This document shows positions 33,799 through 45,010 of a stretch of 64,000 nucleotides of DNA, one piece after another. Numbering within the stretch: the first letter of the stretch is position 1; each line of letters opens with the position of its first letter. The notes beneath the pieces are model-generated. The model did not search any database. It was not told the origin of the DNA and worked only from the letters and a program-made list of their open reading frames with translations. Source of the stretch: Abelmoschus esculentus (taxonomy: Eukaryota; Streptophyta; Magnoliopsida; Malvales; Malvaceae). The position numbers and the translations under genes were made by a program. The stretch covers positions 20,117,001-20,181,000 of the forward strand of contig JAUCBN010000020.1 of the NCBI GenBank assembly GCA_035048815.1, given 5' to 3'.

Positions 33799-35349
33799 AG
33801 GGTTTCGATGGGGGATGAAGATGGAGATAAGGGAGGAAAACAACATGGGGAGTTTCCCAGGAAGGAGAGAGTGGCCATTGCAGACAATTTACTGTGAAGA
33901 TAATAAGATAGATTTTTATGGTTCCATGGTGTGCTTCTTGCACCTACAATAGCGTAAACACCCTACTTCCTGGAAGCTGCATGGATCCATATGCATATAT
34001 ATATATATATATATGGTATGAATTCTTTCGTTAGTTGATTAAATCTAAAATCGAATCGATTATCACCTCTAAATAAAAAAAAATTCTTTGAATACTATTT
34101 CTTTATTCACATAACTCTCAAACTCGAAATCTTATTTAAGAGAAACTGAATTTCTTAATACTCGAACCCACAAATGCTTAATGTATCAAATATTATGTGA
34201 ATCAACAAATTCTATCTTAGTTTGTCTCAAAGGGAAACATTATAGAAATTATAATGCAAGTCCTTATCTGAACAACATAACGAAGCTTAGTTAGGTGAGA
34301 ATGTTGAAATATGGTGATCCCTATCTCTTTCATAATCATAACGCATTCTAACTTATAATAATACCAACAAAAAGTAACGAAGGAGGAGACCTACTACATA
34401 TAACAATGAAAGTAGGTGGATGAAGGATGATCCCTTATTTTATTATTATTATTTATATATATTGTCTGATGACGATATTGATCGTAAGAACTAATTTTTA
34501 TCTATCTTTGTAATAATTTAACGTTTGTGTAAAGATTACCATATTGTACGTTCATATCAAAGAAAGACGGTCTTAGGTTTTTTAACAATTTATTGATATT
34601 TTCAAAATAATTAGTAAAAATAATCTGTAAAATAAATTTTGTCGACCGTCTCTCTCACCTTACTAACTAAATATTTACTTGGATAGAGTTGTATAGATTT
34701 GTTTACTGGATTTCTACTACTGATGAAGAATATAGTCTGCAATATGTTTTTATTGTATTTTTAACAAAGAAATTTGATTTCTTTTCAAAGAAATCAAACC
34801 CATAAACGGACAGATGAGTAAACTTTTTCATTGCTGCTGTTCAGTTGCATCGTTGAGACAAAGGGAAGCTTCTGTGCAGCTTCTTTTTCAGTACAAAAAA
34901 CTTAGCCACCAGTCATTTATACACGTAATATTTCAATCTTTATATTTAAATTATTTTATGTTAATAATCCGTATTATTTAAATAATTATCAGTTTTTTTA
35001 AGAATTAGAGGTCGAATTAAGTTTTTTTAAAGAATCCAAAATGTGAGAGACTGATGTGTTTGTTCTTGCTATATTGTGCTTGGCAGCTGAGAACTTTCTG
35101 TTTTCTGGGTTTATTTTCTTTTCTTTTAGTTGAAAAATCTGGGGAAAAACATGGATTGTAGTAGGTTTTGCTTGTGTTTTTTTCTATGACGTGTTTGTTT
35201 TGTTTTTGTTCAGACATTGATGAGAAACTGTGTTAGTTTTGCTTGGTTTTTGTATGAAAATGCTACTAATTTGTACTGTCATGCTAACAACTACTCTAAG
35301 TACTCTTGTGTCATTGCTTTTAATATACACTTCATCTTGCTGTGTCGGA
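33799..35349. other. Spacer upstream of the EF-hand gene
   Basis: A+T-rich, with a TA microsatellite at about 33991-34014. No gene supported. The rightmost part grades into the L24 pseudogene, whose 5' edge is not sharp. Confidence 0.45.
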
Positions 35350-35630
35350 TCCGTTATGAACGGTGGATTACCGGACGTTTCGATACCGATTCACTGTTCT
35401 TATTGCGTGCAGGTCAAGCCAAGGGAGAATCCGTGTACCTTGCTGCTTAAACAATAGGAATGGAAGGAATGTAAGTCGAGCAGCCTCCCGTTTTTACATA
35501 AAAATGCAGGTAAAGGTTGGAGATACCATCAACGTAGTATCCGGTCGTGAGAACGGCAGAATCGAAGAGGTTTCCGAGAACTTTAAGCTTAACACCACCA
35601 TTGTAGTGAAAGATAAGATAACAGGGTCAA
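35350..35630 (+). pseudogene. RPL24: Decayed fragment of nuclear plastid ribosomal protein L24 gene
   Basis: Three frames in succession resemble plastid bL24 in the right order. From about 35411 one frame reads VKPRENPCTLLLK and then stops. A second reads ECKSSSLPFLHK around 35468-35504. A third, from 35505, reads MQVKVGDTINVVSGRENGRI and on to LNTTIVVKDK, the KOW domain start. In the intact plant protein these segments are contiguous (KPxENPC, then ERKECKPNSLPVLHKM, then the KOW). So there is an in-frame stop, a one-base insertion before the Met and a 3' truncation soon after VVKDK. The C-terminal two thirds of the protein is missing. The call relies on remembered family sequence. Confidence 0.7.
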
Positions 35631-36612
35631 CCAGCACAGATAATTTACATTAAGTATTCTTATTCGATACTCGTGTTCGAAACATTTAAACATAAACACA
35701 AGAGCATGTCCTCCAAATATATATAACTTTAACAACATTCCGATTCAAAAGCTTCATTACTTGTGTTCTGGATCGAAGCTCCGATTCACGGTTCGAATGT
35801 GATACTCTATTCGCAAGTCTGCTACCTTATAAATACAGGAGAAATCATTGACAATAACAAAAAATTTATATTTTTCGATTTATGTTACTCGAACTCGAGT
35901 ATAGAACGTAACTGTGGCTAGAATTTCATTTTTGAAAAATTTTCATGCAGAAACATATTCCCATACATGTGCCGAAATGTATATTGAATTTTTCTCAAAT
36001 CTCGAGGACATTTCTGTCATAACGGTATTCAATTCCAGTCCAAAAGGACAAAAAAATTGAATTTCCCTCCTTAAATGCCATCTAACCAGAAATAAAATAA
36101 GAGCTAATTGCACTATATATACTCAAACATGAATTTTATTTTAAATTAGTCTTTAGCTTTTGAAAGTTCCAATTTCACCCAAACTATAACTCATTCTAAA
36201 TTAATTTATAAAGTTTTAAATATTTTTTATTTTATCCCTAAATTATGATCTTAATTCTAAATTAGTTCAGAAACTGTTGAATATTTTAATTTAATCCTTA
36301 AATTAATATCATATTTTGGGATATGATAAGTGTACACTGATAATTTGATAATAAAATTAAAACGATAGAAAAATCAGAAAATAATTTAAGATGAGAATCA
36401 TCATTTAAAAATGGTTTTTAAAAAATTAAGAAAAAAATTATAATAATATTCATGATTTGAAGATAAATTGATATGTTTAAAAATTTTAAAATCAATTTAA
36501 AATAAGAGTTATAGTTTGAGGATATGTGTTGCAATTACCTCATTAAGTAATAATAATAGAAGCGGTGTTCGGTTTTCAAATCCAGACCGCCCATCCTACG
36601 GTCATCATTCTC
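35631..36612. other. Spacer with a foldback element
   Basis: No gene supported. Most of the right half is the foldback element at 36101-36541. The H2A promoter begins immediately after it. Confidence 0.45.
36101..36541. mobile_element. MITE-like foldback element upstream of histone H2A
   Basis: The left end is GAGCTAATTGCACTATATAT and the reverse complement of the right end is GAGGTAATTGCAACACATAT. The arms then share CTCAAAC, TTATTTTAAATT and further A/T-rich similarity over roughly 60-90 bases. No ORF. The element ends about 72 bases from the H2A octamer motif. Confidence 0.55.
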
Positions 36613-36666
36613 GATCCGCGTACTCTCTTCCCATTGGCTGACTTCTTTACTCAATCGTCTATATAT
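36613..36666 (+). promoter_or_regulatory. Histone H2A promoter: octamer, CCAAT and TATA
   Basis: GATCCGCG at 36613-36620 is the reverse complement of CGCGGATC, the plant histone octamer. CCATTGGCTG at 36631-36640 carries an inverted CCAAT box. TATATATA is at about 36660-36666. The order and spacing are those of S-phase histone promoters, which supports replication-coupled expression. Confidence 0.75.
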
Positions 36667-36767
36667 ACCCAAAATAAGCGGCAAATACTTTCACTGATTT
36701 TCTATTTCTCCTCCTTAGCGCTCTAAATTTTGTTTTTCTTCGTTTTACCAATTATTTTCGAGTACAA

Positions 36768-37656
36768 ATGGCTGGCCGGGGCAAAACTCTCGGATCTGGA
36801 GCGTCGAAGAAGGCAACATCGAGGAGTAGCAAAGCCGGTCTTCAGTTTCCGGTGGGTCGTATCGCTAGGTTTCTAAAGGCCGGGAAGTATGCTGAGCGGG
36901 TCGGAGCTGGAGCTCCGGTTTACCTCGCCGCCGTTCTCGAATATCTTGCCGCTGAGGTACAATTTCGAATTTCCTTATATATTTTCTCGTTTTAATTTTG
37001 TTTACGAAGAAGTTGTTAAATTTCGCTAGGAGATGTTGATTCGTAACCTAATTCAGATTTTCTACTTTTTTGTGTATTGGAATTTGAGAATTTTGTTTTG
37101 GATTTTGTTTTTTGTATCATCAGTTTTCCTTCTTAAATCAACTTTTGTGATTTCAAATTCTAAGAAATGTCTTGCTTTCTCTATTCAGATTTCTTTTTTA
37201 AAATTAATAAAACTATCATATCTGCGTGAAATTAAGGTTTCATCTTCGGATCTATGCTTGATTTTTTTTTTTGGCAAATTTTAGTATCTATCGCTTTCTC
37301 GAGCTTGAAAAGTAGGCTTTTTTCCCCCAGAAAAAATCTGAAATAGTAATCTAGGGTTCTTATTCCTAAAAGCATACATAATTTCATCAAATTTCTTTAA
37401 AAAATTATCGATAATGTAATTTATAATTACCTGTTCGTTTCAGGTTCTTGAACTAGCTGGGAATGCTGCCAGAGACAACAAGAAGACCCGAATCGTGCCC
37501 CGCCACATCCAGCTGGCCGTAAGGAACGACGAGGAACTAAGCAAGCTGTTGGGTGATGTTACCATTGCTAACGGCGGTGTTATGCCCAACATCCACAACC
37601 TCCTCCTCCCTAAGAAATCCGGCACCTCCAAAGCCTCCGGCGGCGATGATGATTAG
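36768..37656 (+). CDS. Histone H2A (replication-type)
   Basis: Core nucleosome histone. Exons 36768-36956 and 37444-37656 give 133 residues. The N-terminus is MAGRGKTLGSGASKKATSRS, followed by AGLQFPVGRIARFLKAGKYA; exon 2 begins VLELAGNAARDNKKTRIVPR. The acidic-patch region NDEELSKLLGDVTIANGGV is intact. The tail is short (KKSGTSKASGGDDD), without the SQEF motif of H2A.X and without the extended SPKK tail of H2A.W, so this is canonical H2A like Arabidopsis HTA10/HTA13. The single intron falls at the usual plant position after EYLAAE. The promoter elements listed separately fit a cell-cycle regulated histone. Confidence 0.97.
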
Positions 37657-38192
37657 ATCTGCTGAGTTTATATTATTACCTTAAATCCATTAACAAATCC
37701 TCGTCCCGTGTATGTTGTCATTAGTGTTGTTCTATTAGAGTATGTTTTGTGCGAGTTTGTAGTTTTATTTGTTCGATTATTGTGAATATGAATCAAATTC
37801 TCCATCGTTTCCTTTGATTGTGTTCATTAATGGCATGAGGGTTCGAAAAAATTTTAGATTTTACTTAAGAATAATTGTTTTGTACGAAGAAATATGACTT
37901 ATCATTTTTAGATTCTTTTATTTGAATTAGAAGTTTATAATACAGAAAATTATCATTTTTAGAAATTCTAGGGATTGTTCTGTAAAATTTTGAATTTTAT
38001 GAAAAATCATTAATCTATTAATACAAATTTTTTGAATGCTTATAAACACACATATATCTATTAATACAACAAAACATATTCGTATACAGAGATCAGAAAT
38101 CCTTGAGCCAGGATTCGGCGACGTGAAAAAGAAAAAGAAAACCATTGATTTCTTGACTGATTTCTGGAAAACTTCATCTGGTTTACATACCA
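37657..38192. other. Convergent 3' region of H2A and the TBC gene
   Basis: 3' UTR and spacer between converging genes. A minus-strand open frame here (37927-38217) has no recognised features and overlaps the last TBC exon. Nothing else seen. Confidence 0.45.
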
Positions 38193-41100
38193 CTATGTCT
38201 TCTTGGCCTGTGGTCACAATATGAAATGAAAAAGAGTTTTTCTTCAGTCATCTGAAAAAGAATGTTCTCATAGAACATTGACATTTATGTGTCTGATGAA
38301 TATTCAGACATAGGCAAGAAACCGTGATCCTAGATCTTAGAAATGAATGCTAGGTACGAATGAATCATTTAGCAATAACATTGACAGGTACATGCATTCA
38401 AGACTCTCTCGATACATTTCCGAACATGGGAGAATGAGAAGTAATACCTGTTTTAAATATTTTTTATGAAGTTTCAGTGCCCCAATGCAAGCTTTCTTCG
38501 CATCCAAATTCCCAGTCATGTCATTTAGAATCTGATAAAAAATGAAAACAAGACATGAAAGCATGAAGACAACGTAATAGCTTTTTCTTTTTTCATATAT
38601 ATAAATTGGGACATGTTCGTGTAGTCATGCCATTTTTGCTATTGTTTCACAGTTTTGGAAAGTACGATGCATGATAGTGGTGTGTTTGGTTCATTGTTGC
38701 TTAACCTTATAGACTGTGTTATTGTAATTCGGAGAGTAATTTGAGAAAAAGCAACAAAGATGTAAGCTCACCTTAACTACGTCATCGAGGCCCCGAGCTT
38801 CATGTAGTAGCTTTGAGCTCTTATCTTTTAACACACTGGCAACAAGAAAAACAGAGATCGGGAGTGGAGCATCAGAGCTTTTGATTTTCATATTTTCTCT
38901 CTCGTACTTCCCGCACTGTCGTGTTGATTTCAGTTTCCCTTTACTGGAACCTACAGCCATGGAAATCTTTGACCCAGATTCTTCATACAGAGAGAACAAG
39001 TTTGGATCATATTCAAGAGCCCACATCATCTGCAGAAAGTTTAGGTAACAATACAAGACTTTATGAGAAAATTTCTTGGGAAGAATGCCAGAGGATTTGA
39101 TCTTTTAGCTTTATTCCTGGGAAACCAATCGTATTAAAGAACTAAGTTCGGGAGAATGGTTTTTCTTCAATAAAATATAAAACTATTTCATAACAATCAT
39201 TTGTTAGCATTAGAAGTTTTAACTTTTAAACATACCTCCCATAAGTACAATGAATCACAAAATGAGAACTCTCGACGAAACAAAACCATTAGCATCCGGA
39301 AAGCAAAGAGATAGTCACCTCCACCCAGAGTTTCTGTGAAACAATATAAGAGAGCAAGTAAGTTATGTGTGTTTGTGACGAATATGGATATATGTCCTCC
39401 ATATGAATGTTCAATCTTTTCCAAGATTTCAAGGTATTTGGAGAATCCTTTAGAGTATCATATCCTCAAATCCATGTCAGGATATTCGTTGGACATTGAT
39501 ACTCGAAGAAAAATGAAGTCAAAGAAAAATAGAGTGGAAGAAAGCACATGCATATTGGATAACACCATAGAACAAATGAAATAAATTTCATTTCGTACCT
39601 AAATGGTGATGAAGTTTCGGATCAATTACTTGAGTTACTGCGGCTAAATAACCAAGTTGAGTCTCTACTCCAACAGAATTCTCGGTGCATCTGAAATTCC
39701 CTCGCTTTAAGATTTAAATAGGAATATAAATCATAAGAAAGTTGGAACAAAGCAGAAAGAAAGATAATATTATAAAGGCAAGCCACATGTTGCCATAGTT
39801 TTTGCTATAAACTAAAATGAAAGTGAATGTACCAATCTGCGCATCAGACGTTCAAAGCACCAAAATGCATCAGCTTCATCTTCAAAAAGAATAATCATGG
39901 GTGAGCAAAGATCACTCATTCCTGCTCAACATTATAATTGAATTTAGCTTTCGGAATTAGTATTTGATTACAAATGTGGATATAAAAAGAATTATTATTC
40001 CACCTGTTACAAATCAAGATTGAATGAATGGAGATTCAGTTGATGAGTTTTACAGCTATTAAATTTACAAATCAAGATTGGGAATGAGTGTCGGACAAAG
40101 GTCAAATTTTTTGTATTTGGTGGACCCTTGGAGGGTAATATACAGACCCATGTCCAGATGTGCATCGGACACGATACTTTACAAAAAAATGAAAAGTTAC
40201 AGCAACATTTTCCTGAACTATGAAGTGAATGAAACTCTAAAACTGAAAAAAACTATCTTAACTTAGAATCTGTGGTCACATTTTAATGAATAATACTAAG
40301 TGATTAACTTAAAGGCATTTTAAGGAAAATGAATAATATATCCAAGGTTTGGTCGAGTGAGGCAGTCAACAAATAGAAACTATAATCAATGTTTTATAAA
40401 AGAAATTACTCGACTTGACCGTAGCCAACATCTGTATCTATCCATGCGTAAACGGAGAGAACATCCCAAAGTTTTGACAAATTCTTTTGTTTTTCATAGA
40501 ATACTAATGTCCTGTCAGTGCGCATGACATCAAGACCTGACAGAAACATAAATATGAGAAACATGATCACGGCTAAGAGAAGAAGGCAACAAATCAAAGT
40601 GAGGCATGCATTTGAAGAAAACAATAAAACAACCTATTTGATGTAGTGTAAGCAACCACTGGATTACTTTCTTATCAAAAGGACCACGAGGAAGTAGATT
40701 GTTCACCATGTCGGCATTATTAGCATTTGTACCTGAATAATTGATCACGTATTAAAACCTGGTTTATTTCACTTTCGGCAAATACTGTTTTATAAAAAGG
40801 TACAGTGCAGTAACATGCCTGGATTTGTCTCTAAAAGAACAAAAGGGTCTTGAATGGGATGACCGTCATCAGTGATAACAGGTGCCGTAATATATTTTCC
40901 ACTTCCGATAACAGGAAAGATTTCACGACATTCATTCTTCCATCTAGCATATTGCAGCCTGAGGTATAGAAGTATGAAAACAACACTCGGAACATGATCT
41001 CCCGATAAAGAACGAAGCCCCAACAAAAATCTGATACATACGGGAACAATACCTTCGATACTGCCGTATTTGATCCCCTTCATCAAATGTACTATCTGGA

Positions 41101-41228
41101 TCGTAACAGCCTAGGAGAAACTCCCAAACTTCTCCCCTAATTGATGGATGGATCCCCTGTATTTTCCAACCAAAATAATAATAATAATAATAATAATAAG
41201 AGAGTAAAACAATTAAGCATAAATATAC

Positions 41229-41265
<37 letters not shown>

Positions 41266-42428
41266 ACTCTGTGAGCGTATATGCTCTTCTACATAAGATA
41301 TAGAAATAATACAAGTCAGAATATGAAGTTCAGTTGCGTTGCTGTATAATACACACATTTTTAATTGAATCAAATAAAATCTACCACTAAGAACAATCTT
41401 TCAAATAAGAATATGCACTTACCCCTCGTTGGATACGACGCAGAGTTTTTCCGATATCCAGATGCCCATCCGGAGAAAATGCAGCTTGCCATTTTCTTGC
41501 ACTTAGAGTTTTACCAGGCTGCACAAGAAAAGAATCTTCATTGAATCAAAGCACCATTTCTTTTACAATTACTGCAGAATTCAACTTTATTTACAAAATC
41601 AACATGGATTAAAAAAAGAACACATTCAGGTTAAAATGGAATCATAAATTTTAGCATGGAAAGAATTGACTTGAAAACTAAGGTACGCAAACTTGGTTAT
41701 CGGTAGGCAAAACCGGTATGTGCCCACATGTTTGACTAGACTTTGAACTAGCAAAATCAGATGAAAGGGATCCAAAAATTAGATATGAATATTGCAAATA
41801 TGTCATATAACAAACTCTTAATTATAAATATATAAAAGTATAATCTTGTAAAAATTCATTCATATTTAAATGCAATCAACTCCTCTAAATTCATTCCTTT
41901 AGTCAAAATTACTCCTCCCTTATAGCCATAGCATTTCAGCATGAACACAAAAATAGATCCATCAGCTTAAACAATCCATATGATCAATGAAGTATGGATC
42001 GAACCGAAGAAAGGGTGGATCGAATTTCCATCAAGAATATCGGACTCGGACGAATGTCAGATAGGAATATATATCCGACATAAGTGTACTCATTTTCCCC
42101 TTCTTCTAAAGAGCTTGACAGTGAATTGATCAAGATAAGAAGCCATAATCTACATCAAGCTCATTCCCGAAAACATTTGACAGCACCACTTTACATGTGT
42201 ATAAATTCAAGCTCAGATCTAATGAATAAACTCGGCTAAGCTATAAAATTCAATCAAATTAGAACCAATAATAAAGCAAAAAGAAAGTTATATTGTCTTT
42301 AAATAAAAGATTCAGCTTTCAAATCAAGAAGAACAAACCTTGATCTTAAATCTGGTTCTAGGAACATCAGTACATTCAGGCCGGACTGCATAATAAGAAT
42401 CAGCAGGTTCTCCAGGAGCTCCCCACAT
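38193..42428 (-). CDS. TBC-domain Rab GTPase-activating protein (TBC1D15-like); abnormal junction at exon 6/7
   Basis: TBC proteins switch off Rab GTPases in membrane traffic, using an arginine finger and a glutamine finger. Minus-strand exons in order: 42339-42428, 41423-41518, 41053-41156, 40819-40958, 40634-40732, 40415-40536, 39833-39921, 39599-39704, 39236-39333, 38772-39029, 38448-38531 and 38193-38207 (the last encodes AKKT then stop). Start: MWGAPGEPADSYYAVRPEC. Visible: GGIHPSIRGEVWEFLLGCYD, arginine-finger motif IGLDVMRTDR, MSDLCSPMIILFEDEADAFW, LFAFRMLMVLFRREFSF, LDDVVKILNDMTGNLDAKKA. The summed exons are 1301 bases, one short of a multiple of three. The shortfall is at the exon 6/7 junction, inside the glutamine-finger motif (expected YxQGM), where no GT-AG choice restores the family sequence. 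Intron 4 starts GC, not GT. About 433 residues if functional. Confidence 0.88.
41174..41265. repeat. Compound microsatellites in a TBC intron
   Basis: An AAT run (about 41174-41199) is followed by a TA run passing into a TG run (about 41229-41265). Intronic, no coding effect. Confidence 0.9.
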
Positions 42429-43917
42429 TTACCAAGAAAACATAAAACAAAATTAAAGACTGTTTCTTTTTCTTTTGCACTAAAAAATGGATTTTTTTTC
42501 TTCTATTTTGCTGAAGCGCCAACAAAAGCTGGAACCTTTGAAGATAATATTATATAACCAGAAAGCAAAATCAATGGAAGTGAAGGAGAAAGTTCAGAAA
42601 ATGAAGTGTCCAACCAAGTCAAGTTCTTCAAAGAAGGGGAAAAATCCTGTATTTTTCTTGGGTTTTTCTTTTACTCTTTTTGTTTAAGAAAAATAACATA
42701 TATATAAATAATTTTGGGGGCTAATGATGGTATATTAGGTAGGTGGTGCTGGCGGTGGCTGTGGTGGGGTGGCCGCCATGATCCATCTTTTTTTTTAAAG
42801 ACCGCCATGATCTCCCCACAAATAAATAGCACCGCTTATTTTAGGTAAATTATACGAAATGTAACTAAATTTTATTTTTATATTAAAAATATTATTGAAT
42901 TATAAAATGATATTAAACTTTAACTTATACATATAATTAAAATTTAAATTATTTAAAATTAAAAAAGAAATTATATATAATTAAATTTTAAACTATAAAC
43001 AATATATATAATTAAACTTCAAACTAAAATCTAAATACTATATATATAACTAAAATATGATAAATCTAAAATCTAACCTCTAAAATTATAATATTATTTA
43101 TAATTTATATTATAAATAATGTTTTAATTTTGGAATTTTGAGTTTGAATCTTAGGATTTAACTATATATATATTTAAGATTTGCGAAATTTCATATTTAA
43201 TTATATGGATTTAGTTATATATATATTTAAGGATTTAGTTATATATATTATAACTTTTGGATTAAATAAATGAAAAGTTTTCACTCTTTTATAATATGGG
43301 TTAAAATAAATTTCATGTTTATAGATAAAAAATTATAAATTTCTCGAATTATATTTTGAATATTATTTTTATCAATATTTATATAAAATTAATTAAGTAA
43401 ATGAGATTTGTGAAACTCACCGCGTATAATAAAAAAGGTGCTGACCAGTTCTGCTTGGTGACAAGTTAATGAACATTGACCAGGACCGAAGTAAGATTAT
43501 GGTCAAAGTTGTTTTCGAATTTTGTTTTTAAAATAATAGAAAATTATACAAACCCAAATTTTTATTCAATTTTTATGGTATTTTTAAATTTTGTGTCATT
43601 AGTCTATGTAGTATATATAAATTAAGTATTTCAATATATATATAAATTATAAATTTAAATTTTTTTAATTTTCATCTAAATAATTTTAAGCCCAAATCGA
43701 AATAATACGAAAATGATACGAATATTAAATCTCCAACCTGCTCATAATACTAATATTAAAGCATGGTTCAATTCAATGGCTACCATCCTTCATGACATCT
43801 CGTAATTAGACTCCTTCAAAACTGATTACTCATCGGAATTAGAAAGATTAATCCAATATTTAGGTTGTTGGACAAAAATGTCAACTCAAAAAGTGGATTT
43901 AAAATAAAATTATTGAA

Positions 43918-44266
43918 GGATAAACTACATAAGTGGTCCTTTGATTACACTTTAATTATCTTTTATATCCATTGACTATCAAATATTATAAATTGGTCCA
44001 TTGACTAACTTTTTTGATATAAAGTGATCTTGTGCCTTTAAAAATTTGACGGAAACTGATGTAAACGTTAACATGTTGACTTGGATAACCATGTGACATC
44101 TCTTATCTCTATAATCCAAGTCATCAGTTTCCCATCAAATTTTTAACGGCATATGACCACTTTGTATCATAAAAGTTAATCAATGGACTAATTTGTAACA
44201 TTTGATAGTTGAAAGATATAAAAGATAATTGAAATATAGTTAAGGGACCATTTATGTAATTTACCC
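43918..44266. mobile_element. Long-armed foldback (MITE-like) element between TBC and RBP45
   Basis: The left arm starts GGATAAACTACATAAGTGGT and the reverse complement of the right arm starts GGGTAAATTACATAAATGGT. Similarity continues for about 150 bases through AATTATCTTTTATATC, AACTATCAAAT, GGTCCATTGACTAACTTTT, TACAAAGTGGTC and GTTAAAAATTTGA. The unpaired centre is only about 40-50 bases. A 19-base phrase, AAAAGTGGATTTAAAATAA, occurs just left of the element (43889) and again about 23 bases right of it (44289). That may reflect the insertion, but it does not abut as a target-site duplication should. Confidence 0.75.
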
Positions 44267-44918
44267 ATTATTTAAATATATTTAAAATAAAAGTGGATTT
44301 AAAATAATCATTTATTTAGTCCTTGACATTTATATATTTAAACAAATTAATATTTTTATATAATAATTGATATCGATTTATTCGTTAATTAATTTAAATT
44401 TATTATTTTATTTAAGAGATTTAATATATTTTACTAGACTAACTAATAATTAACCATCAAAAATTTTAAATGAGTTGAATCCCTATCTTTTCTAGCATAA
44501 AAGTTGAATTTTCAATATAGAATATTTCTACATTAAAATGTTTTTATTTATAAATTGAGAGATTATAAATTACATTGTTAACGTATTTTGAAACTCAAAC
44601 TACATATATGTGATTTTAAATAAAATTTTAAATAAAATAATTAGTTTTAATAATATATATATATACACGTCTTATAATTTATGTTTAGAGTATAAGATTA
44701 TATCTTTTAATAATATTTTCTTTAAAATATTTAAATAAAAGAAAAAGAACTTGTAGGGCCATAGGCCCAATCCATAAATATATAATGATTCATGATAGAG
44801 CCCACATCATCAATGCCTGCAATTTGCTTATCCCTTCAGTTCCCGTTATCCACGTGTCACCTAAAAGAATAATTAAAACAAAAGAGAGTCGCATCCTTTT
44901 AAAGCACCCGGCTCTCTT

Positions 44919-44924
44919 TATAAA
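44919..44924 (+). promoter_or_regulatory. TATA box of the RBP45-type gene
   Basis: TATAAA lies about 90 bases upstream of the ATG at 45011. TAGGGTTT, a telo-box-like element common in housekeeping leaders, follows at 44952-44959. Confidence 0.6.
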
Positions 44925-45010
44925 CACATCGAGTACCAATTAAAACTAATCTAGGGTTTCCTCTTCTCTTCGAAATCTCTCACAAATTTCACCCCTTTGT
45001 TTTATCCAGC

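Larger units (their letters stand above)
42429..45010. other. Shared upstream region between divergent TBC and RBP45 genes
   Basis: About 2.6 kb between two divergent genes. Low-complexity A+T-rich DNA dominates. A long-armed foldback element occupies 43918-44266. A TATAAA box for RBP45 is at 44919-44924 and a TAGGGTTT telo-box-like motif at 44952-44959. Short frames near 42487 are unsupported. Confidence 0.55.

Noticed and set aside
33700..33846. 49-codon N-terminal extension of the EF-hand protein
   Set aside because: It contains the TATA box and is Pro/Ser/Thr low complexity; family proteins start near MEEV.
37927..38217. Minus-strand 96-codon frame after H2A
   Set aside because: No protein features; it overlaps the 15-base last TBC exon, which reads in another frame.
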